Positions 1 to 6,523 of a stretch of DNA of 11,440 nt are shown one piece after another. The notes beneath the pieces were generated by a model. That model was not told where the DNA came from and made no database searches. It was given only the letters and a program-made list of their open reading frames with translations. Origin of the DNA: Acidilobaceae archaeon (GTDB lineage: Archaea; Thermoproteota; Thermoprotei_A; Sulfolobales; Acidilobaceae); NCBI GenBank assembly GCA_027039295.1, contig JALWEW010000060.1, forward strand, positions 1 to 11,440, written 5' to 3'. Numbering within the stretch: the first letter of the stretch is position 1; every line of letters begins with the position of its first letter. The position numbers and the translations under genes were made by a program.

Positions 1-44
1 GGATAAGGGAGGGGAGGCCATACGTATCAGAGGAGCTCAGGGGC

Positions 45-1172
45 GTGATAGAGGTCGCCGGCGAGTCCAGCATATATCCGTGCCCCTCTACCAGGGAGAG
101 GATCGACGTCTCGGCTCTCATGGGTAGGGTGAAGCTCACGGCTATGACTTACTACCGCGGGGACGTTTATGTGGACTACGCCAGGCAGGCTCTCAGGAGG
201 ATAGCGGCACTCAAGGGAAAGCTGGACCACCGCATAGTGGAGGCAGCGGAGGACTACGCTGCCCAGTTGAGCGACTACTACGTCGGCGAGGAGGCCTCGA
301 GGCGCCTGACCTTCCTCGAGACCATAGCCCCCCGCATAGCCTTCGACTACATGGACGAGCTTATAGAGGATATGCTACTAAGCGGGAAGAGCGACGTGAG
401 GGAGGCGCTGGACATAGCGCTCCATAGGGTCGCGGAGGAGTGGAGTAGATACGATGACATACGGAAGTTCTACTCGAAGCTCGTGATAAAGAGGATCCCG
501 GGCCACCGCAAGCTCTACAAGGGCAGCATCCTGAGCCCATACAAGATGCTGACCCCGAGGGACTATGCCGCAATCGTCGAGGGACTCGCGAGGGACCTAT
601 ACGCGGAGCTAGTGCGCGACACCGCAGGGACGACCTGCGTCTCCGAGCCCCGCAGCGCCCGCTACCACTCCAACTACATAGCCGTGGTCTCATGCCCCCT
701 CCAGGGGGGCATGCTCTCGGGCATCCTAGTCCTGAGGGCAACGGCGAGCAAGCCCTCGAAGACCCAGAGCACCGAGAAGCTGGCGTCACAGCTGGCGAGG
801 TACATGAGGAGCCTGATAGAGTCGACAACCCCCCAGACGACTAGGAGGCAGGGCAAGAACGACAGGTACCACGACGTCATCGGAGTGATGCTGGTGCCCG
901 AGGAGACGCCCAGCACCCTATACCTCAGGCTCGAGAGCGCCTTCGATAACGCCTTGAGATCGCTCAAGCCAGCCCTCAAGGGGCTGGCGAGGAGGCCACC
1001 CCTAGCAGTCGTGCACCAGATCAGGGACGAGGACTTCATAATAATAGCTGAGAAGATAGCTGGGAGAAGCCATAGCCTAAGCCTAATCGACCAATTCGTG
1101 GAGGAGAGATACAAGGATGTAGTAGCTGAGCTCGCGGGCAGGGTCAAGCCCCGCATGCACGGGGGTGCCTAG
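45..1172 (+). CDS. Uncharacterised protein, first visible gene of DISARM-like operon (5' end uncertain)
   Basis: I do not recognise the family. From GTG 45 the protein is 375 aa. An AGAGGAG Shine-Dalgarno-like run at 29-35 lies 9 nt before that GTG, but the same frame is open back to position 3, so the gene may start outside the window. A different frame has a TAA at 4-6 that could end a preceding gene. The N-terminal ~160 residues look mostly helical and charged. A basic stretch (KRIPGHRKLYKG) lies near residues 148-160. Cysteines fall at 13, 198 and 217. A polar linker rich in Thr, Gln and Arg around 252-265 leads into a more alpha/beta-like C-terminal part. There is no signal peptide or membrane segment. 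The stop is 2 bp before the next GTG, so it is cotranslated with genes 2-5. Its conserved place in the operon would imply a structural or recognition role in the same system, but that is inference. Confidence 0.8.
   Translation: MIEVAGESSIYPCPSTRERIDVSALMGRVKLTAMTYYRGDVYVDYARQALRRIAALKGKLDHRIVEAAEDYAAQLSDYYVGEEASRRLTFLETIAPRIAFDYMDELIEDMLLSGKSDVREALDIALHRVAEEWSRYDDIRKFYSKLVIKRIPGHRKLYKGSILSPYKMLTPRDYAAIVEGLARDLYAELVRDTAGTTCVSEPRSARYHSNYIAVVSCPLQGGMLSGILVLRATASKPSKTQSTEKLASQLARYMRSLIESTTPQTTRRQGKNDRYHDVIGVMLVPEETPSTLYLRLESAFDNALRSLKPALKGLARRPPLAVVHQIRDEDFIIIAEKIAGRSHSLSLIDQFVEERYKDVVAELAGRVKPRMHGGA
1161..1167 (+). promoter_or_regulatory. Shine-Dalgarno site for gene 2
   Basis: GGGGGTG lies inside the last codons of gene 1, 7 nt before GTG 1175. 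It resembles the archaeal GGAGGTG consensus and supports this GTG as the start. The same GGGGGTG-type signal recurs before the helicase gene. Confidence 0.5.
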
Positions 1173-1174
1173 GG

Positions 1175-2413
1175 GTGGCGGCCGGGATCCTAAGCGAGGT
1201 GGCCGAGAACCTCTCAAGGATAGTCAGCTCGCTCTGCTTTAGAAGAACCACCAGCAGCACGAGGAAAGACGAGATCCTAGCAGAGTACATCAAAAACATG
1301 GCGGGCCTATACGAGGAGCACGCCTACCTACCACAGGTCTACCCCGTCTTCGCCGTCAACTTCAAATACCACCTACCCCGCGTATGGAGAGAACTCGCCA
1401 GGAGCCTCGAGGGGCTCAACACCGCTCTCCAAGAGGCCCTCCAGGCCCAGGGGGTCCTCGGGAGAGTGGAACCCGGGACACCCCAGGGATTCATAGTGCT
1501 GACGCTCGTGGCCTCCACACTCCTCTGCGTCGAGGCAGCCCGCGGCTACAAGCCGGAAGCCAAGTTCCGCATGGGAGGCGTCACAGTGGGCACCGCCGGG
1601 TACTGCAGCATCATGAGGCACGCCCATAGGACCAGCCTCTTACTCGGATCGCACCTCTATGCTGATTATGCCTTGGAGTTCGTGAACGAGGCAATACAAG
1701 ATTTCGTCGCTAAAACCAGGTCTAAGGAGTGTAGTGGATGCAAGGACAAGGCAGGACCCATAGGGAGCCTAAGGAGCCTCTGGATGTTCCGCGGCGAGTG
1801 CCCACGTTGCTACGAGGCCTTCCGCAGAGAGTTTACCAGCAGGGTATTATCGGCCTACCGCGGCTACCTCGCCTCGCTATACGCCTTCAGATGGATGTAC
1901 ACTGGTGACGTGCTCTACGGCCACGAGCTAAAGGGAGTCATAACACCGGCCCGGGGAGTCAGGGCCAACTACCCAGCCCTAGCGACGTACCTAGGGAGGC
2001 TCATAGCTCAGGCCATCGAGGTGTGGTCCGGCAGGATACCGGACTACAGCGCCTTCGAGGGTCTAGCCCGGGTCATAGTAGAGTACCTTGATCTCTATAC
2101 CTCCTTCCGCGCCGAGGCCAGCAGGCTCCAAGATAGCGGCAGGGTGGAGAGCGTCTACAGGCTCGACAGCGTGAGTAGGTGGCACGCCAACGTGCAGGGT
2201 GTCATACGCGACAACCCGGCTCTCTCACTAATCGTCCCCACGGGGCTAGGCGATGTAGTCGACGACCTAGTGAACTACGCTGTTAACGAGCGCGTCCACG
2301 CTATAGCAGCCGCGAACTATGCCCCCGAGGCGTGGGGGGCCTTCCAGTGGTTCAGCGCCGTAGACCTCGAGAGCCTCATAACAAAGAGGATCCTCAGGGC
2401 GGGGGCTGGCTAG
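1175..2413 (+). CDS. Uncharacterised protein with zinc-ribbon-like cysteine quartet
   Basis: 412 aa, with no family that I recognise. The clearest feature is a pair of CxxC knuckles: Cys186-Ser-Gly-Cys189 and Cys209-Pro-Arg-Cys212, 19 residues apart. This is the pattern of a zinc ribbon or small treble-clef site. The rest reads as a mainly helical protein with a hydrophobic helix near residues 108-125 (LTLVASTLL region) and several Tyr/Arg-rich helices after the knuckles. There is no signal peptide, and no nuclease, ATPase or methylase motif that I can find. The GTG start is 2 bp after the stop of gene 1 and has a good Shine-Dalgarno site. The stop (TAG 2411-2413) runs into the start region of the nuclease gene (TAGTGATG), which implies translational coupling. 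A DNA-binding or assembly role beside the nuclease and helicase is plausible but is inference only. Confidence 0.85.
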   Translation: MAAGILSEVAENLSRIVSSLCFRRTTSSTRKDEILAEYIKNMAGLYEEHAYLPQVYPVFAVNFKYHLPRVWRELARSLEGLNTALQEALQAQGVLGRVEPGTPQGFIVLTLVASTLLCVEAARGYKPEAKFRMGGVTVGTAGYCSIMRHAHRTSLLLGSHLYADYALEFVNEAIQDFVAKTRSKECSGCKDKAGPIGSLRSLWMFRGECPRCYEAFRREFTSRVLSAYRGYLASLYAFRWMYTGDVLYGHELKGVITPARGVRANYPALATYLGRLIAQAIEVWSGRIPDYSAFEGLARVIVEYLDLYTSFRAEASRLQDSGRVESVYRLDSVSRWHANVQGVIRDNPALSLIVPTGLGDVVDDLVNYAVNERVHAIAAANYAPEAWGAFQWFSAVDLESLITKRILRAGAG

Positions 2414-2415
2414 TG

Positions 2416-3132
2416 ATGGCCGGGCTCAAGGGCCTCTCGGGACTACTGGCTGGGACACTATGCCCCAAGATGAGGCTCAAGTTCTCACGCGCCGTAGACA
2501 GGAGGCACTCCGAGGTGAAACGCGAGGCCCTCAGTAGGCTGGAGAAGCGCTTAGCCAGCACGGGGCGGAGGCTAGTAGCGGCGGCTGGCGTGCGGACTAG
2601 CGAGGCAACGGTGACCCTAAGGCTCGGGGGCAAAACCTACACTGGGAGACCCGATATAATCGCGCTGGTGGAGTCCCGGGGCCGCTACGGCCTAGTCGTG
2701 GTGGAGGCGAAGTCCAGTAGGGAAGCGGCGATGAGCGCCCAGACTTTGATCCAGGCCTCCCTCTACGCTATCCCAGCATACCTATGCACCCGCTACCCAG
2801 AAGGCTGCACGATGAGAGGCCGGAGCGTCATCCTCGAGATAGACGCGAGGCACCGCGACCTAGGGGCTACACTCAAGGCAGAACTCGACAGAGAAGCGGA
2901 TCTGACCACGCTCTCGAGAAGCGGGATCATGGAGTTCCAGGTACTCGTAGCCAGTCCCGAGGGAGTGGATGATGTAACCGGGGACTCAATTGATGTAATA
3001 GAGAGCCTACTCGCAGCACCAATACATCACGCCCTCAGCGATGACGCCATAGTGCCCGGGCCTTGGTGCAGGTACTGCGAGCACCTCCGCAGTGGCACCT
3101 GCGCGGCGGGCCTCGCTGTTCCCCGCTCATAG
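2416..3132 (+). CDS. Cas4/RecB-like PD-(D/E)XK nuclease with Fe-S cysteines
   Basis: 238 aa from ATG 2416; GTG 2413, directly before it and overlapping the previous stop by 1 bp, is an equal candidate. The motifs run in the order of Cas4/RecB-family nucleases: Cys16-Pro-Lys near the N-terminus, His31 (HxxxxxE-like motif I), Gly-Arg-Pro-Asp80 (motif II Asp), Glu97-Ala-Lys99 after a hydrophobic strand (motif III E-x-K), and Gln113-x3-Tyr117 (the QxxxY motif). Cys218, Cys221 and Cys229 are at the C-terminus. One N-terminal plus three C-terminal cysteines is the set that holds the 4Fe-4S cluster in Cas4 and AddB-type nucleases. The length fits Cas4 (about 170-240 aa). It would cut single-stranded ends or flaps of DNA in a metal-dependent way. 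No cas1, cas2 or CRISPR repeats are in the window. The helicase gene follows 13 bp downstream, so it is probably the nuclease arm of that helicase complex. The family call is firm; the exact role is inferred. Confidence 0.9.
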   Translation: MAGLKGLSGLLAGTLCPKMRLKFSRAVDRRHSEVKREALSRLEKRLASTGRRLVAAAGVRTSEATVTLRLGGKTYTGRPDIIALVESRGRYGLVVVEAKSSREAAMSAQTLIQASLYAIPAYLCTRYPEGCTMRGRSVILEIDARHRDLGATLKAELDREADLTTLSRSGIMEFQVLVASPEGVDDVTGDSIDVIESLLAAPIHHALSDDAIVPGPWCRYCEHLRSGTCAAGLAVPRS

Positions 3133-3140
3133 GGGGTGGT
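3132..3140 (+). promoter_or_regulatory. Shine-Dalgarno site that fixes the helicase start
   Basis: GGGGGTGGT overlaps the last base of the nuclease stop codon and ends 5 nt before GTG 3146. It is the best ribosome site here and argues against the earlier in-frame start at 3092, which would overlap the nuclease gene by 41 bp and add an unlikely Arg/Pro-rich leader. Confidence 0.55.
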
Positions 3141-3145
3141 CCTGG

Positions 3146-6100
3146 GTGGCGGTTCCAGGAACCAAGCGGCGTCTGGGCTGGGATGCCCTGGTCTATGCTT
3201 ACCAGCACGTGGTACTCGCCGACCTCGCCGCCATGAGGGGCCTCATCCCCTCCCTGGTAATCCTAGCGCCAGCCCCAACCAGGAACAGGCTGATAGTAGC
3301 GAGGCCCCATCGCAGGACTGGCCTCCAGGATCCAGAGCAGCGGCTAAGCCTGGCTGAGGTGCTCCAGGCGATAAGGAGGGGCATAGAGCGCTACCACGAG
3401 GACCGAGGAAGAGTCGCGCGAGCCTCGCCAGAGGAGATCGCTGAGGCCTTCATCGAGCTATTAAGGATGGGCTACATAGTCATACACTGCCCACAGCAAG
3501 ACAGGGAGGCCGGCCGGGACGCCGGGCAGCCGAGTGACGGTGTCATCAGAGAGGCTGCCCGGCTAGTCGATGAGTATATCAGGAGCCGCGTGGATAGTGA
3601 CCTCGACATAGCTGGCTTCAACTTCAAGTCATACCACGGGGAGCTGGCGAGGCTAGCAGCTAACGCCTCGCCACTCCCATCCCGCTACGAGGCAGTGGGC
3701 TTCCTAGCGCTGCCAGCAGTGTTAGAGCCCCTACCGTCAGGGGCCCGGGCCCCCGGCCTACCCGGGGAGGCTAGGGAGTGGCTCCGCAGCCAGTGCCCGG
3801 GCAAGGATGAGGGTGAATCCCTCCTCTCAGCCCTAGAGGATGCTCTGGAGAGGGCGGGGTACCAGAGGCTGAACACCTACCAGTACCAAGTCATATCCGA
3901 GTACTTCAAGAGGCGCAGGCAGGGCATCAACTCACTCGACGCTATCCTAACAGCCCCCACGGGCGCTGGCAAGACCCTCGCCTTCACGGTGATAGCGCTG
4001 CTCGAGATTCTCGCAGCCAAGTGCAGGGGCGAGAAAACCCGCGTGGTCCTAACCTACCCCAGGAAGACCCTAGCAAGGGACCAAGTGGAGGATATTGCTA
4101 GGATACTGGCGTTCCTAAACGAGAACCTAGAGAAGAGGGGCTTACCGCCGCGCTATACCGTATTCCTGTGGCTCAGGGACGGGAGCAGCGGCGTCGAGAA
4201 GTGCCCCCCAGACGGCAGTGACTGCGTGGAACTCCCCAGGAAGCCGGAGCCGATCAGGGGCATCGCTGTACCAGCTAGAGAGGGCTCGCCGTACGCAACC
4301 CACTACTACGACAATCAGGCCCGCGCCTACAAGTCGCAGCCCAGATGGCTAATGGATGTTAAGGACGATGTAATAATTGAGATCCCTGGGGGCCCCGTAG
4401 GATCACCTCTCAGGGTGAAACCTGGGGATGTAGCTGACATAGTAGTTACGAATTACGACATGCTATTCAAGGAGAGCCTGGACATCCTGAGGGGAACCCC
4501 CACGCCACTCGGCGAGATCCTCCGCGAAGCCGGTATCGTCGTGCTCGACGAGGCACACATGGTCATGGGCGGAAACCAGTCCATAATGGTTCAAACATAC
4601 GCCCTCGCCCTAGACGTCGCCGGGAGGAGGCCCGGCATAATACTATCAAGCGCCACTCTACTCGAGAGGAGGCTCCTCGACCCAAGAGCCTCACCTCTCA
4701 ACGTCGTCGCACTCGAGGTCAGGCAGGGACCCAGCCGCGGCGAGGCGCTCGAAGCCTTCAGAAGGCTCCTAGGTTTGGAGCCCTCGAGGGACACAGTGTA
4801 CATCGACTACTACGATACGGCCTCGAGGGGGCCCGGTGGGTGGAAGCTCACCCTCTGGACGATCATATACCCCAGTCTGCTCAAGAAGCCCATGACAGCC
4901 CTCAACGAGGCAATAGTCTCCGTACTCCACGCACTAGCAGCGGCCAGGGCCAGATGGGATAACGGGGCACAGGCCAAGGCTATAGTGTTCATAGAGTATA
5001 AGAGTAGCCTCCGTGACGTGGCCTCAGAGCTAACAGAGAGGATAACCCTGGAATCAGGCGACGTATACGATAGGGTACTACTCACAGGGCTCTTCGACGA
5101 GCACTACTCGAAGCTGAAAAGGCTAGTGGAAGAGTTAAGGCCCAACAGCACCTCCCCCCAGCTACCCCAGGGCGACCGCAGAGAAGCCTACAGGGAGATA
5201 GCTAATGAGACACGCAAGCTAGCAGCCCAGGGGGAGATAAAGGATATTGCGGGCATACTCTGGAGCGAATACTTCAAGAGGTTCCACGCCCTGGCGCCCT
5301 ATGCCTCCATCGAGGATCACGCCTTCATACTGAGATGCAGAGTGGACACCGCCCGCGAGCCGAGCCGCCGCCTAGAGGAGGCGGTCAAGCACATAGTATC
5401 CAAGGCTAACAGGGCCCTGCCACCGCCTCCCCTCAGCTGCGATGCGTGGATGGAGCACATGCTACTACACGCAGCGCTAGCCCGGAACCATAGGCCCTGG
5501 GAGAGCGGCCAAGCCCTCGAGGGCTACTACAGAGAGGTGGGTTCCCTCGGCGGCGCGCTAGGCTTAGACCTCACTAGATTCATACCGGTAGTCACCCATC
5601 ACGGCGACTACACAGGCGCCCACAGGCACCTCGCCGACAGGCTCCTGGAGGAGGCGAACCCCCTAGTGATACTGGCGACTAGCACCCTAGAGGTGGGCCT
5701 CAACATACCCGGCATCGTGGCAACGATACACTACATCCTGCCACGGGAGCCGGGGAGGATCCTCCAGATGGTCGGGAGGAGCGGTAGGCGCCCCGAGACC
5801 ATGAGGGTCTCACACGGGGTAGTCATACTACGCCAGAACGCTTGGGAGTCATCCAAGAGGGTAGAGGTACACGCCTTCCGCTATTTCAACGAGATCGCAT
5901 CGCCCCCCACGCCATGCCTGAAGGGCGACCCCTACTACCTAGCACGGCTATGCATAACAATGAACCAGACTAGATGCACTATGTTCCACGGCCACGTTGA
6001 TCAAAGTGTTGTAGATGCGGCAGACTATATTGTCAGGGAAAGATTCGACGTCATAGGCGAGACTACCAAGGCGGCACGTGCGATGAGTGCTCTCGTAACC

Positions 6101-6517
6101 GTGGGATCCTGGTGCTCCTCCAGCCTTAAGAAGAAAATAGACTCCGCTAAGAGATCACTGGGAGCCCAGTATAGGGAGCTGAGTAGCGCCCTTGACGCGA
6201 TGCATAAGGCATGCAGTGGCACTAACCACGCGGTGATCCTCGCTGCCGCCGAGAATGCATACACACTAATCCTCGACGCGCTGGTGAGCGGTCGCCTCCA
6301 GGCTAGTGCCCAGCGTGAACTCGAGGATTTGCTAAGAGAGATCTCCAAGCTACGCGCTAGCATATACTCCCATATTGCCCGCTCGATAGCTCAAGCCCTT
6401 GGTGGGCAGTACGATTTGGATGAAATAGTTTCGCGGCTCGTCTACCCGAGGGGCTTCGAGGTGCCCGGCGCTGGCGATCTCGAGCCCCCAGCGGGTAGAG
6501 TAATACTGATGGGGTGA
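3146..6517 (+). CDS. Large SF2 DEAH-type helicase, DrmA/MrfA-like
   Basis: 1123 aa from GTG 3146; a longer reading from 3092 is less likely. Superfamily 2 motifs are complete. A Gln in the Tyr-Gln-Tyr-Gln stretch just before residue 250 can serve as the Q-motif. Walker A is A270-PTGAGKT-277, motif Ia follows near 300 (LTYPRKTLARDQ), motif II is D468-EAH-471 and motif III S501-SAT-504. Motif V is T845-STLEVGLN, and motif VI is Q874-MVGRSGRR-882 with the arginine fingers. The ~245-residue N-terminal region and the long inserts between Ia and II and between III and V make it much bigger than a simple helicase. Cysteines at 924, 936 and 944 after motif VI could bind a metal. The C-terminal ~170 residues are helical. 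The motif VI wording and the separate DUF1998 protein next door resemble DrmA of DISARM, or the helicase half of MrfA/YprA and DruE. It would use ATP to move on DNA. Helicase call is certain; DrmA-like is inferred from motifs plus neighbours. Confidence 0.9.
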   Translation: MAVPGTKRRLGWDALVYAYQHVVLADLAAMRGLIPSLVILAPAPTRNRLIVARPHRRTGLQDPEQRLSLAEVLQAIRRGIERYHEDRGRVARASPEEIAEAFIELLRMGYIVIHCPQQDREAGRDAGQPSDGVIREAARLVDEYIRSRVDSDLDIAGFNFKSYHGELARLAANASPLPSRYEAVGFLALPAVLEPLPSGARAPGLPGEAREWLRSQCPGKDEGESLLSALEDALERAGYQRLNTYQYQVISEYFKRRRQGINSLDAILTAPTGAGKTLAFTVIALLEILAAKCRGEKTRVVLTYPRKTLARDQVEDIARILAFLNENLEKRGLPPRYTVFLWLRDGSSGVEKCPPDGSDCVELPRKPEPIRGIAVPAREGSPYATHYYDNQARAYKSQPRWLMDVKDDVIIEIPGGPVGSPLRVKPGDVADIVVTNYDMLFKESLDILRGTPTPLGEILREAGIVVLDEAHMVMGGNQSIMVQTYALALDVAGRRPGIILSSATLLERRLLDPRASPLNVVALEVRQGPSRGEALEAFRRLLGLEPSRDTVYIDYYDTASRGPGGWKLTLWTIIYPSLLKKPMTALNEAIVSVLHALAAARARWDNGAQAKAIVFIEYKSSLRDVASELTERITLESGDVYDRVLLTGLFDEHYSKLKRLVEELRPNSTSPQLPQGDRREAYREIANETRKLAAQGEIKDIAGILWSEYFKRFHALAPYASIEDHAFILRCRVDTAREPSRRLEEAVKHIVSKANRALPPPPLSCDAWMEHMLLHAALARNHRPWESGQALEGYYREVGSLGGALGLDLTRFIPVVTHHGDYTGAHRHLADRLLEEANPLVILATSTLEVGLNIPGIVATIHYILPREPGRILQMVGRSGRRPETMRVSHGVVILRQNAWESSKRVEVHAFRYFNEIASPPTPCLKGDPYYLARLCITMNQTRCTMFHGHVDQSVVDAADYIVRERFDVIGETTKAARAMSALVTVGSWCSSSLKKKIDSAKRSLGAQYRELSSALDAMHKACSGTNHAVILAAAENAYTLILDALVSGRLQASAQRELEDLLREISKLRASIYSHIARSIAQALGGQYDLDEIVSRLVYPRGFEVPGAGDLEPPAGRVILMG

Positions 6518-6520
6518 GGT
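6511..6520 (+). promoter_or_regulatory. Shine-Dalgarno site for the DUF1998-like gene
   Basis: GGGGTGAGGT spans the helicase stop codon (TGA 6515-6517) and ends 3 nt before ATG 6524. The two genes are therefore translationally linked, as expected for partner subunits made in fixed ratio. Confidence 0.5.
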
Positions 6521-6523
6521 ATC

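Noticed and set aside
674..1156. 160-aa minus-strand open frame
   Set aside because: It is antisense to gene 1, with no recognisable domain; typical mirror frame in GC-rich coding DNA.
2332..2415. Earlier start for the nuclease gene (266 aa)
   Set aside because: The extra residues are Arg/Pro/Glu-rich and lie wholly inside gene 2; the Cas4-like N-terminus with Cys16-Pro fits a start at 2413 or 2416.
3092..3145. Earlier in-frame start for the helicase gene (1141 aa)
   Set aside because: It would overlap the nuclease gene by 41 bp, gives an Arg/Pro-rich leader that is a shadow of the nuclease C-terminus, and lacks the strong GGGGGTGGT site found before GTG 3146.
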